DNA of 64,000 nucleotides from Sabulibacter ruber. GTDB lineage: Bacteria > Bacteroidota > Bacteroidia > Cytophagales > Hymenobacteraceae. Under the pieces are notes generated by a model, which did not search any database, was not told the DNA's origin, and worked only from the letters and a program-made list of their open reading frames with translations. Shown one piece after another: positions 49,808 to 60,000 of this stretch. The stretch lies in assembly GCF_017355955.1 (NCBI RefSeq), contig NZ_JAFFID010000005.1:248001-312000 (forward strand), read 5' to 3'. The translations under genes were made by a program, and so were the position numbers. How positions within the stretch are numbered: position 1 is the first letter of the stretch; the number at the start of each line of letters is the position of its first letter.

Positions 49808-50047
49808 TTACAGCCGTTTGGCTCTGGCAATGCCCGTTAAGGTCAGGTAAAGTAAGGGTGGTTCGGCCAGAACGCTGATCTTCAGCATTCCTTCCTCTGA
49901 GAGGCTGCGGTATTCTGGCAGCATTTTCTCCTGTACCTGGCCCAGGGCATCGCTTACCTTAGAAGATTCCACCGGGAAGTCCTCGGGTTTCTCCATCCAC
50001 CCAACGTTGCCATACATCTCCCGCAAAATATCATCCATCATATCCAT
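49808..50047 (-). CDS. Small hypothetical protein
   Basis: A 79-residue product starting MDMMDDILREMYGNVGWMEK and ending LYLTLTGIARAKRL. It is acidic at the start and basic at the end, with no signal peptide. Not recognised. The frame extends to 50104, but the start at 50047 gives a more protein-like N-terminus. Whether it is expressed is uncertain. Confidence 0.4.
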   Translation of the reverse strand: MDMMDDILREMYGNVGWMEKPEDFPVESSKVSDALGQVQEKMLPEYRSLSEEGMLKISVLAEPPLLYLTLTGIARAKRL

Positions 50048-50348
50048 TTGGTGCAGAACTCTTCCTGTTTTAAAGTTAAAAGGGAGCCTTCTGAGAAGAA
50101 ACAAAACCGGGACTCAATTGTTAGGGCTTTCCTGCGGATAAAAACAAATACTTTACCGCCAGCGCCCGTTGGTTTTCTGCAGTTTCTGAGGTTTGCTCCT
50201 TCTTTCAGGACTTCCTGCTTCTCTAAGCAAATATCCATCCAAAACCGTCCTGAAAAATAGATACTTACTGCCTGAAGCCCTGGTGCTCTGCTAAACCTTG
50301 CTAGGTCGATCAGCTTTGTGGCTTTGGCAAGCCAGCAGTTGGAAAAAC

Positions 50349-50376
50349 AGGTGTTTTCTGAAAAGGAGGCTGAAAT
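50349..50376. repeat. Dispersed palindromic repeat, partial copy
   Basis: CAGGTGTTTTCTGAAAAGGA then GGCTGAAA. It lies in the ~580-bp gap between the small hypothetical gene and the hemoglobin gene. Confidence 0.45.
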
Positions 50377-50499
50377 CAAATGCTGCTGAAAAGATGGTGT
50401 CTATGAGCAGTAAACGATCTATCAGATTTCATTTCCTCTAAGCCAACATCATTTAAAGTTGAAGCAGGGTTTTACCGGCATTTCTGCTGAGGCACCCCG

Positions 50500-50536
50500 G
50501 TTTTTGGTTCGTTTTGCTAAAAACAGGGCAAAAACA
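50500..50536. repeat. Dispersed palindromic repeat copy
   Basis: GTTTTTGGTTCGTTTTGCTA then AAAACAGGGCAAAAACA, directly beside the terminator at 50536-50562. Confidence 0.65.
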
Positions 50537-50562
50537 AAAGCCCTGGCTTAGCCGGGGCTTTT
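50536..50562. terminator. Hairpin terminator downstream of the hemoglobin gene
   Basis: AAAAGCCCTGGC pairs with GCCGGGGCTTTT (one G-T pair) around TTA. The A and T tracts allow termination in both directions. Confidence 0.7.
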
Positions 50563-50629
50563 GACCACGAACCTGAAAGCAATTCTTTCAGGATTCCGGG
50601 GAGAACATGTATTTTCTACCAGAGTTCCC

Positions 50630-51016
50630 TTACCGATGGATGGTTTTCCGTTTCACGTCTTGCAGGCGGGTAAGGTGCGCCATGTTAGCGGCTCTTGCCT
50701 TTGCTTTGTCTGCAATCTCTCCTTTGAAGTTTTCATCAATGGCTAAAAAGAACAAATGAATCCACTGGCCAATGTGCTCTGTAGGAAGAAGCAGGAACGC
50801 ATACTCTAAAGAATGATGGTGCTGGAACGGTTTAGAATCAAAAAGGGCGGAGCACCAGAAGCTAGCCATCATCCATTCGTCTGAGGCCAGGGTTGCTTCG
50901 TTGTAGGTTCTCGGGAACAACGGATTCTGTTTTGCCTTCTTAGAGAAAGCTTTGACCAGCAAGTGAACATCCATATCTGATTTGATGTCACGCTGAGGAA
51001 AAGGGAATTGAATCAT
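50630..51016 (-). CDS. Group III truncated hemoglobin
   Basis: A 128-residue globin. The start DIKSDMDVHLLVKAFSKKAK (helix A/B), FWCSALFDSKPF and LLPTEHIGQWIHLFFLAIDE (F-G-H helices) followed by FKGEIADKAKARAANMA match the 2-on-2 group III truncated hemoglobins. The heme-binding His lies in the QHHHSLEYAF/TEHIGQW region. Proteins of this group bind oxygen or NO and are linked to nitrosative stress in some species. It stands alone with its own downstream hairpin. Confidence 0.82.
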   Translation of the reverse strand: MIQFPFPQRDIKSDMDVHLLVKAFSKKAKQNPLFPRTYNEATLASDEWMMASFWCSALFDSKPFQHHHSLEYAFLLLPTEHIGQWIHLFFLAIDENFKGEIADKAKARAANMAHLTRLQDVKRKTIHR

Positions 51017-52023
51017 TGTGAAAGGATATAGGGTGAAAATGTAGAAAGCAGAGTAGCAGGGTGGGGGAACTTTATTCTGCCTTTCTCAGGGTCTAGAATA
51101 AAGACGGTGGTTTCAGTAATTCCAGAGCCGTTTCAGTACAGCTCCTTATATATCCGTTGTGTACCAGGATCAGTTGCTAACCGGCACAGGAATGACCGGG
51201 AATGACTTGCCTTACAAAAGTAACCTCCGGTAATTTAATGTAGTTCAATTCTTAGATAAGATTTGAATAATTCAGTATTTGTCCTTGCCTGCAGCGGTTT
51301 TATACAGATAAGATAAGGGATAATACAAACCCCAAAGCACCAGCTACCTTCGTTTGCCTGCCAGTAAGTTGGCTTACTCATGAAAGCTGATACGCCTGTA
51401 CAAAGCCTAAAAAGAGGTGGCTCCCGGGAGCAAGAGCAGTATTGTGAGTACGGAGCGTAGCATCCTGCGATATGATTTAGTCCTGGAATTCCACCTTATC
51501 CAATACTCAGTGCCTGGTTCCTGCCTTAGCTTGAAGAACATGATAAAGCTAGGAAAGATGCAGTAGGCCTGAGATGATGCCCATCAGGTAGGTAAATGAT
51601 ATTTGTCATGTAACCCGCTGGGAGTCAGAAAGAACATATTGGAATAAGCGCGAGCGCAGCAGAAACCTGCCGCCTTATTTTGGAGGCCAGCTTACAGGAG
51701 AGAGTAGGGGCTAAACACTGTTTTAAGGCTGGTTTGGGTAAAAGAGAATGAAAACGGTATTTGTCACCGTATCAGTTTCCCGGGTACTTTTTTAAAATTT
51801 TGATGAAAGCGTAACCTGCAGGTACTTGTTATTTCAGGATTTGATTTTATTTTAAAGCTTTCAAAGGCATGTTCCTATCTTACCCAAGAGATATGCCGCT
51901 TTTCTCTTAGCTTATATTAGAAGGTGCGCACCAGCGGGTCGCTGCCCTTAGAATTCAATACCTCTTACTGCTGAACCATGCAGGTGTGGCAGGGAATTTA
52001 ATTGTATAAACTATACTCTATAA
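51017..52023. other. 1.0-kb intergenic region without a recognisable gene
   Basis: No coding frame of note exists on either strand. A diverged copy of the dispersed repeat lies at 51720-51756 (TTTTAAGGCTGGTTTGGGTA then AAAGAGAATGAAAACGG). The last 200 bases are AT-rich and should hold the promoter of the sugar cluster, but I find no exact -7 match. Confidence 0.5.
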
Positions 52024-53871
52024 ATGCTCATTACCCGGATAGTACCCCTAAAGAAAAGTGCCTTTTCTGGTCTGGTAGGAGCCTGCCTGGCGTTGGCCGG
52101 TCCCGTTTTGGGGCAAACCACTGCCGTTCCGCTTCAGGATCTTTCCTCGTTTAAAGCGCCCGGCAAAAGCTGGCAGGTAACCGGAAACGTAACCGCCGAT
52201 CTAACCCAGGACAACAAATTGGTTCCTGGTAACGGAGCCGGCATCCTCCTGAACCTGCCGGGCAAGAAAGCCAAAGGCGAGGACCTGTTCACCAACTTTG
52301 AACACGGCGACTTGGACCTGGAACTTGACTACATGATGGCCAGAGGCTCCAACTCCGGTATCTACCTGCAGGGGCGCTACGAACTGCAGCTGCTGGACAA
52401 CTGGGGCTTTTCTGACCTCACGGCGGGCAGCAACGGCGGCGTGTATGAGCGGTGGGACGACAGCCGCCCCGAAGGCCAGAAAGGCTACGAAGGCTATGCC
52501 CCGCGCCAGAACGCGAGCAGAGCCCCGGGGTTATGGCAGCACCTGAAAATCGCTTTCCAGGCCCCACGGTTCGATGCCAGTGGCAAAAAGATTGAAAATG
52601 CCCGGCTGTTACGCGTAGAGCTGAACGGTGTTACTATCCACGAGAACCTGGAACTGTTCGGGCCTACCCGAGGGGCCATCAGCAACGACGAGAAAGCCTC
52701 CGGGCCTTTGCGTTTCCAGGGAGATCATGGGGCAGTAGCTTTCCGCAACATCAAGGTAAGCCACTACAGCAAGCCTCGTCCTGAACTCAAGAATCTGACT
52801 TACCGCATTTACCGGGGCCGGTTTGATAAAGTGCCCAAGTACGACAGCCTGCCGCCCGAAGCGGAAGGTCCGCAGGGACCCTCCAACGTGCTCACCGCCA
52901 ACCTCAACGAGAAAGCCAAACAGTTTCTGGTACGCTACAACGGAACCCTGGCGGTACAGGAGCCCGGGGAATATGTCTTCAGCTTGAACACCCCCGGCGG
53001 AGCGGGCCTGATCAAAGTGAATGGCCAGGAGGTGCTTCCTTTGCGTGCCTGGAACGGAAGAGGCGCTGTTACCTTACCGGCCGGTGAGGTACCTTTTGAG
53101 TTGCTCTACTCCAAGTACATGGACTGGCAACAACCATCCCTGGCCTTGCAGGTGGCGGGCCCCGGGGTGCGTGAGTTCCTGATCAGCGAAAAGGAAATGA
53201 ACCAGACAGAGGCAGATCCTATCCTGGTAGATGCCCGCGAGCGGCCCGTGCTCAGAAGCTTTATTGACCTGCCCGGCAACTTCCGCGTTACCCATGCGGT
53301 GTCGGTGGGGAACCCCAGCCAGTTGCATTACACCTATGACCTGGACCATGGCACCCTGGTGCAGCTCTGGCGCGGCGATTTCCTGGACGCTACCCCCATG
53401 TGGCACGAGCGCGGCGATGGCTCCTCAAGGGCGTTAGGATCGGTGCAGCGCTTTGGCAAGCCCACGGTTACGCTGGCCAGGCTAGCCTCTGAGCAAGACG
53501 CCTGGGCCACGGACACCGCCGGTACTGCTTATCGTCCCAAAGGCTATTCCCTGAGCCCTGCTTCAGAGCCTACCTTCCGGTACCAGATCTACGGTTCCAC
53601 CGTGCAGGATGCTATTAGAGTGCTGGAGAATGGAAAAGTGCTGCAGCGCGAGATAACCGTGCAGAACCCCGCCCAGAATGTGTACGCCCGGCTGGTGGAA
53701 GGTGCTAAAATTGAAGACGCCGGCAAAGGCATGTACTTGGTAGATGACAAGGCCTACTACGTGCGGCTGGATGATGCCGCCAATGCCAAACCCGTGGTGC
53801 GGAGCGTGAACGGCCGGCAGGAACTCATCGTTCCGGTGCGCGAAAAGCTGGTGTATTCCATTCTATTCTGA
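52024..53871 (+). CDS. DUF1080 (3-keto-disaccharide hydrolase-like) protein
   Basis: A 615-residue secreted protein (signal SGLVGACLALAGPVLGQ). The first ~250 residues are a DUF1080 laminin-G-like domain (FEHGDLDLELDYMMARGSNS and GIYLQGRYELQLLDNWG). A PA14-like segment follows (NLTYRIYRGRFDKVPKYDSL; FSLNTPGGAGLIKVNGQEVL) and then a beta-rich C-terminal part. DUF1080 members act on or bind 3-keto-glycosides. It opens a plus-strand cluster, with the next gene only 19 bases away. Confidence 0.87.
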   Translation: MLITRIVPLKKSAFSGLVGACLALAGPVLGQTTAVPLQDLSSFKAPGKSWQVTGNVTADLTQDNKLVPGNGAGILLNLPGKKAKGEDLFTNFEHGDLDLELDYMMARGSNSGIYLQGRYELQLLDNWGFSDLTAGSNGGVYERWDDSRPEGQKGYEGYAPRQNASRAPGLWQHLKIAFQAPRFDASGKKIENARLLRVELNGVTIHENLELFGPTRGAISNDEKASGPLRFQGDHGAVAFRNIKVSHYSKPRPELKNLTYRIYRGRFDKVPKYDSLPPEAEGPQGPSNVLTANLNEKAKQFLVRYNGTLAVQEPGEYVFSLNTPGGAGLIKVNGQEVLPLRAWNGRGAVTLPAGEVPFELLYSKYMDWQQPSLALQVAGPGVREFLISEKEMNQTEADPILVDARERPVLRSFIDLPGNFRVTHAVSVGNPSQLHYTYDLDHGTLVQLWRGDFLDATPMWHERGDGSSRALGSVQRFGKPTVTLARLASEQDAWATDTAGTAYRPKGYSLSPASEPTFRYQIYGSTVQDAIRVLENGKVLQREITVQNPAQNVYARLVEGAKIEDAGKGMYLVDDKAYYVRLDDAANAKPVVRSVNGRQELIVPVREKLVYSILF

Positions 53872-53890
53872 TTTCTAAAGAGCCTTACAG

Positions 53891-55897
53891 ATGAAACAAG
53901 CTGGCAAAAAGATATTGCGGAACCTGTTCCTGGCCGGAGCCCTGTTTTCGGCCCCTTTTCTGGGAAATGCGCAGGAATCGCCCATGGAAGAAGACTTTTT
54001 CAAGATCCTGCGGATTCCTTCGCCCGAAGGGGCTTTGCTGGAAGTTGGTGGTCTGGCGGTGTTGCCCAACGGTGATCTGGGTATCTCTACCCGCCGGGGC
54101 GATGTCTACATCGTAGAAAACCCCACCAGTAACCGGCCGCACTTCCGGAAATTCGCCTCGGGGCTGCACGAGGTACTGGGACTGGCCTACAAAGACGGTG
54201 CCCTGTACTGCGCCCAGCGCGGCGAACTCACCAAACTGGTAGATTCAAACCATGACGGCAAAGCCGATGTGTTTGAGACCGTGTACGCCTGGCCTCTGTC
54301 TGGGAACTACCATGAATACAGTTTTGGGCCTAAGATTGCCCCAGATGGATCGTTCTTCGTGACCACCAACCTGGGTTTTGCCGATCCGTGGTGGCATGCC
54401 GTCAGCATTGTGCCCTGGCGCGGCTGGACCCTGCGGATCACCCCAGACGGCAAGATGCAGCCCTGGGCTACGGGCATGCGCTCCCCGGCCGGTATTGGCA
54501 TGGTGAACGGCGAAATGTTCTACTCTGAAAACCAAGGCGACTGGGTAGGCTCCGGAGGCGTGTGGCACGTGAAAGAAGGCGCGTTCACTGTGCACCCGGG
54601 TGGTTTGCGCTGGACCAACATGCCCAATTCACCGCTCAAAATGCGTATGGAGCAGATTCACGCCAAAATAGATCCCCGCAACGGCAGAGATGCCAAAGGC
54701 GATTACGTGAAGCCCGAGAACCGGATCAATGAGCCGGTAGTGACCATGTTTGACCTGAAAAAGCAGTTCCCAGACATGCAGTTGCCAGCCGTTTGGTTGC
54801 CGCACGGGGTGTTGGGTATTTCCAACTCAGAAGTACTGCAGATCCCGGAGGGGCATTTCGGGCCGTTTGAGGGGCAGTTGCTGGTGGGTGACCAGGGGCA
54901 GAGCAAAATCATGCGCGTGGTGCTGGAAAAAGTAAACGGCGAGTACCAGGGCGTAGCCTTTGATTTCAGAAGCGGTTTCCAGTCTGGGGTGCTGCGCATG
55001 GCCTGGGCCAATGACAAATCCTTGTTCGTGGGCGAAACCGCCCGGGGCTGGGGCTCTGCCGGCGATGCCAATGAAGGCTTGCAGCGCCTGGTCTGGAACA
55101 ACAAGGTTCCGTTTGAGATGAGAACCGTGAAAGCCATGCCCGATGGGTTTGAGGTGGAATTCACCACACCGGTAGAGAGAAAATCTGGGGAGAACCCGGC
55201 TTCTTATACGGTGGAGAGCTTTACCTACAAATACCACCCGGTATACGGCAGCCCCACCGTAAATTCCAAAAAACTGCCCGTCAAAGGAGTGAAGCTTTCG
55301 GATGACGGTATGAAAGCCCGGGTAGTGGTAGACAACCTGCGCGAGGGATACATCCACCTGCTGCGGCTAGACGGAGTGCGGGCCAAAGAGAACTACTATA
55401 CCCTGGTGCATCCGGCGGCTTACTACACTTTGAACAGCATTCCTACGGGTCCAAAGCTGGCGCTCTCAGAGATCAATCGAGGAACAACAAACGCCGCCGC
55501 AAAAGCATCTACCCCCAAAACCACTCCCAAGGCTGCGGCTTCTGTTAAACCCACCGGGACAAAACCTGCTGCTAAACCAGTAGCCAAAACCGGGGCAACT
55601 AAAGCCAAACCCGCTGCCAAAGCCAAGCCCGCCGACGTGGTGCTCACGTTTAATGAGGTGCAGCCCCTGCTGGCCAAGAACACCTGTCTGGCCTGCCACA
55701 ACATTGACAAGCGGCAGGTAGGACCACCGTTCAAGGAAGTGGCCCGGCGCAATTACTCTAACCAACGCATTGTAGAGTTGATCCATAACCCCAAACCAGA
55801 GAACTGGCCTAATTACGCTACGCCTATGCCGCCTATGCCGCAGGTGCCCAAAAGCGAAGCCCTCAAAATAGCCGCCTGGATCAACTCTTTAAATTAA
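53891..55897 (+). CDS. Secreted quinoprotein-like dehydrogenase with C-terminal cytochrome c
   Basis: A 668-residue protein with a signal peptide (NLFLAGALFSAPFLGNAQ). The large central region is a glucose/sorbosone dehydrogenase-like beta-propeller (LEVGGLAVLPNGDLGISTRR; GLAYKDGALYCAQRGELTKL; WLPHGVLGISNSEVLQIPEG). A Lys/Ala/Pro-rich linker (about 535-585) leads to a cytochrome c domain with CLACH at 599-603 and axial Met likely in TPMPPMPQVP. It should oxidise a sugar or glycoside in the periplasm and pass electrons to its own heme. It is in an operon with two DUF1080 genes. Confidence 0.85.
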   Translation: MKQAGKKILRNLFLAGALFSAPFLGNAQESPMEEDFFKILRIPSPEGALLEVGGLAVLPNGDLGISTRRGDVYIVENPTSNRPHFRKFASGLHEVLGLAYKDGALYCAQRGELTKLVDSNHDGKADVFETVYAWPLSGNYHEYSFGPKIAPDGSFFVTTNLGFADPWWHAVSIVPWRGWTLRITPDGKMQPWATGMRSPAGIGMVNGEMFYSENQGDWVGSGGVWHVKEGAFTVHPGGLRWTNMPNSPLKMRMEQIHAKIDPRNGRDAKGDYVKPENRINEPVVTMFDLKKQFPDMQLPAVWLPHGVLGISNSEVLQIPEGHFGPFEGQLLVGDQGQSKIMRVVLEKVNGEYQGVAFDFRSGFQSGVLRMAWANDKSLFVGETARGWGSAGDANEGLQRLVWNNKVPFEMRTVKAMPDGFEVEFTTPVERKSGENPASYTVESFTYKYHPVYGSPTVNSKKLPVKGVKLSDDGMKARVVVDNLREGYIHLLRLDGVRAKENYYTLVHPAAYYTLNSIPTGPKLALSEINRGTTNAAAKASTPKTTPKAAASVKPTGTKPAAKPVAKTGATKAKPAAKAKPADVVLTFNEVQPLLAKNTCLACHNIDKRQVGPPFKEVARRNYSNQRIVELIHNPKPENWPNYATPMPPMPQVPKSEALKIAAWINSLN

Positions 55898-55964
55898 AGT
55901 ATTACCCAACGTAAAAGGGCGCTGGTCTTCATGACCCAAGCCTTCTGCTTATTCAAAGACCTTT

Positions 55965-56735
55965 ATGAAATTCCAACCCTCTTTCACCAGGAAACTCGCT
56001 TTCGGCGCGGCCGCGCTTACCTTTTTCTCAATTACCGAATCCCAGGCTCAGGAGGTGCCCAAGCCTCCTAAAATGGTACCCGAAATGACCGAGTTCTGGG
56101 AGCCCGAGCCCCGGAAAGTAACCCCGGGTGTAAACAACTCGGCTCCCTCAGATGCCATTGTGCTGTTCAACGGAAAAGACCTCTCTGAATGGAAAGCGAA
56201 GGGCGATGGCTCAGACGCCAAGTGGCAGGTGAAAGACGGGGCGTTTACCGTGGGCAAAGGAGACATCTCTACCAAACGGCAGTTCAATGATTTCCAGCTG
56301 CACATTGAGTGGAGCGCCCCAGACGAGGTGAAAGGCACCAGCCAGGGCCGGGGCAACAGCGGCATTTTCCTGCAGGACCGCTACGAGGTGCAGGTGCTGG
56401 ATTCTTACAACAACCGCACCTACTCCAACGGGCAGGCGGGGAGTATCTACAAACAGCACCGTCCGTTGGTGAACGCCATGAACAAACCCACCGAGTGGAA
56501 CGTGTACGACATCATTTACACCGCCCCGCGCTTCAAGGAAGATGGCACGCTCTTTTCACCGGCAAGGGTAACGGTACTCCACAACGGAGTTCTGGTGCAG
56601 AACAACACAGAGATCAAAGGCCCTACGGAGTACATCGGGTTGCCCGAGTATAAGCCGCACGGCAAAGCTTCCATCACGCTCCAGGACCACGGCAATCCGG
56701 TAAGCTTCCGCAATGTCTGGATCAGGGAATTGTAA
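55965..56735 (+). CDS. Secreted DUF1080 protein
   Basis: A 256-residue secreted protein: signal peptide (KLAFGAAALTFFSITESQAQ) and one complete DUF1080 domain, with FNGKDLSEWKAKGDGSDAKW, KDGAFTVGKGDISTKRQFND and the family core SQGRGNSGIFLQDRYEVQVL. The last strand is GNPVSFRNVWIREL. As a standalone hydrolase or lyase of 3-keto-glycosides it would act on products of the neighbouring oxidoreductases. It ends the first transcription block; two repeat copies follow. Confidence 0.92.
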   Translation: MKFQPSFTRKLAFGAAALTFFSITESQAQEVPKPPKMVPEMTEFWEPEPRKVTPGVNNSAPSDAIVLFNGKDLSEWKAKGDGSDAKWQVKDGAFTVGKGDISTKRQFNDFQLHIEWSAPDEVKGTSQGRGNSGIFLQDRYEVQVLDSYNNRTYSNGQAGSIYKQHRPLVNAMNKPTEWNVYDIIYTAPRFKEDGTLFSPARVTVLHNGVLVQNNTEIKGPTEYIGLPEYKPHGKASITLQDHGNPVSFRNVWIREL

Positions 56736-56789
56736 TAAGCGGAGGCTTCAATGATGGCACATCTGCCTTGAGTTCAGGAAGGGGTACTC

Positions 56790-56830
56790 CCGTTTTTGGC
56801 CTGATTAAAACAAAACAGGCCAGAAACGGG
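56790..56830. repeat. Dispersed palindromic repeat, strongest hairpin copy
   Basis: CCGTTTTTGGCCTGATTAAA then ACAAAACAGGCCAGAAACGG; arms of 15 bases pair with one mismatch. It lies 55 bases after the DUF1080 stop and could act as a terminator. Confidence 0.8.
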
Positions 56831-56952
56831 AGTTGCTGTGTTGGTATCGCAAGCTGCCTGCTTCCCCTCAGAGTGAACTTTCTGTGCTCAGCTTTTAACC
56901 GGAAATCGTTGCCCGCACGTGTTCCGGGGCGATAAGCCGGAGAAAGCATTTT

Positions 56953-56992
56953 GCGTTTTTGGCATTCTTTGGCAAAAAGAAGCCTTAAACGG
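56953..56992. repeat. Dispersed palindromic repeat copy
   Basis: GCGTTTTTGGCATTCTTTGG then CAAAAAGAAGCCTTAAACGG. The 349-bp gap holds this and the previous copy and little else. Confidence 0.65.
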
Positions 56993-57084
56993 AGAAAAAT
57001 ATTCTGAAAAGTGATAGATGTTAGTAAATTTAGCAATACCTGTAGTCTGTTTCTTCTTTAACCGGGCTTAACGCCTGTATTATA

Positions 57085-60000
57085 ATGAAATCATCCGTCA
57101 AGTCCTTGCTGATTTTAGGCAAGCCCTTCTTTACCCTAATACGCTTATTATGCACCAAAACGCCTGTTTCTACCGGGCAGAACCTAAGTTGGCTAATGGC
57201 TTGTCTGCTGGGCTTTCTGCTTTTCTCCTGCGGGAACAAGCGGGAGGGCGATCCAAGAATCCTGGTCTTCAGTAAAACGAGTGGGTACCACCATGCCTCC
57301 ATCGCAGATGGCAACCGGGCCATTGTAGAGCTTGGGAAAAAGAATGGTTTTGCCGTGGACACCACCACCAATGCCGAGTATTTCCAGGAGGACTCTCTTA
57401 AGAAATACGCCGCCGTTGTTTTCATGAGCACCACCGGAGATGTCCTGAACCATTACCAGGAGGCCGACTTTGAGCGCTACATCCAGGCGGGCGGCGGCTT
57501 TGTGGGTGTTCACTCCGCCACCGATACCGAGTATGGCTGGGGTTGGTACGGTAGATTGGTGGGCGCTTATTTCGCCAGTCACCCAGACCAGCAAGAAGCC
57601 ATTGTGCGGGTAACGGATGAAAAGCACCCGGCCACCGAGGGCCTGCCCAAAGAGTGGAAACGGAAAGACGAGTGGTACAACTTCAAAAACCTGAGCAAGG
57701 ATGTAAAAGTGCTGCTTACCCTGGACGAGAAAACCTACAAAGGCGGCACCAACGGAGCCAATCACCCTGCGGCCTGGTACCATGAGTTTGAGGGTGGCCG
57801 GGCGTTCTACACTGCTCTGGGCCATACCGAAGAATCATACAAAGACGATCTTTTCCTGCAGCATCTGTTAAAAGGCATTGAGTATGCCATGGGGGATAAC
57901 GAGGAACTGGACTATGAAAAAGTAACCGCGCTACGGGTGCCGGAAGAAAACCGGTTTGTGAAAACGGTGCTTACCCAAGGTAAGTTTACGGAGCCCACAG
58001 AGATGACCATCCTGCCTAACCTGGATGTTCTGGTAGCCCAGCGCCGGGGTGAACTGATGCTGTACAACCAAAGCAACGGATCGTTGCAGCAGGCAGGCTT
58101 CCTGGATGTGTACCATACCTCCAGTTCTGATGCCAATGCCGAGGAAGGTCTGATGGGCTTGGCCAAGGATCCTGACTTTGAGAAGAACAACTTCATCTAT
58201 CTGTACTACAGCCCGGCCGACACGTCGGTGAACCGGCTTTCCCGCTTTGTCTTCCAGAACGGCAAATTAGACATGGCCTCTGAGAAGATCATCCTGCAGC
58301 TGTATTCTCAGCGCCAGATCTGTTGCCACACGGGTGGCTCCATTGCCTTCGGGCCAGATAAACTTCTGTATCTGTCTACCGGTGACAACAGCACGCCTTT
58401 TGATGAAAAAGGCCAGACCTATACCAACCAGGGGTACGCGCCTTTGGATGACCGTCCGGGCCACTTGCAGTATGACGCCCGAAGAACATCCGGCAACACC
58501 AATGATCTGCGCGGAAAGGTGATCAGAATCAAAGTAAACGAGGATGGGTCTTATGACATACCCAAAGGCAATCTTTTCCCTAAAAACCAGGCGAAAACCA
58601 GACCCGAGATCTATACCATGGGGCACCGCAACCCGTACCGGATTTCGGTGGACCAGAAAACAGGCTTCCTGTATTGGGGCGAAGTAGGGCCCGATGCCAA
58701 AACCGATAGCTTAGCCACCAGAGGACCCAAAGGATACGATGAAGTGAACCAGGCCCGTAAAGCCGGTAATTACGGCTGGCCGCTTTTCGTAGCGAATAAC
58801 TATCCTTATCACCGGTATAACTATGGTACTGGGGTTTCTGGTGAAACCTTTAATCCTGCCAGGCCGGTGAATGACTCACGCAATAACACGGGTATTGTGA
58901 ATTTGCCACCGGCTCAACCCGCCTTTATCTGGTACCCGTATGACGCTTCCCCAGAGTTTCCGCAGGTGGGTACGGGCGGCCGTAATGCCATGGCTGGTCC
59001 TGTCTACTACACCGATATGTTCCCGGAAAAGACCCGGTATGCCCAATACTATCATGGCAAGCTCTTTATCTATGACTGGATCAGGGACTGGATCAAAGTA
59101 GTGACCATGAAAGAAAACGGCGACTTTGATAAAATGGAGCCATTTATGGAAAATGAAAAGTTTGCCGCCATCATGGACATGGAAGTAGGGCCTGACGGGA
59201 AACTCTATATCCTGGAATACGGAAAAGGGTGGTTTACCGGAAACCCAGATGCTGCCCTTTCCAGAGTGGATTACCTATCCGGGAACCGGCCTCCTAAAAT
59301 CACGAACCTATCGGTAGACCGCCAAAGCGGTATGCTTCCGTTCACCGTGACCGCTACCGTAGAAGTGGCAGACCCGGAGAAAGATAATTTAAGATACCTC
59401 TGGACCATTAACGGGCTTAAGAAGCTGACGGATACCCCGCAACTGGAGCATACGTTCACTAGGGCCGGAGATTATGACATACAGGTAGAAGTGACCGATG
59501 TAGAAAAGGCAACCTCCGGAACCAGGACCGTAACCGTGTACGCCGGTAATGAGCAGCCTGATGTGGTGGTGGCTTTGCCGGGCAACCGAAGCTTCTATTT
59601 TGAGGGAACCCCTATCAAATACCAGGTGCACGTAGTTACGCCGGGCGGTCAGGTGAAGCCACAAAACCTATTCGTGTCTGCTGAATATGTAGAAGGAAAA
59701 GACTTAGCCGGAGCCTCCATGGGGCACCAGGTAGCCTCCGCTACGTTGGTGGGCAGAACGCTCATGGAAAACTCAGATTGCAAAGGCTGCCATAAAATAG
59801 ACGAGAAGTCTATAGGGCCGGCTTACGTAGACGTGTCTAAACGATACCTCAAAGATCCTAAGGCCACGTCGCATCTTACCAACAAGATCATCAAAGGCGG
59901 CGGCGGCGTGTGGGGAGAGAATGCCATGCCTGCTCACCCAGACATGTCTGAGGCAGATGCCCGGCAGATTGTCTCCTGGATTCTATCGCTGGCCAGCCCA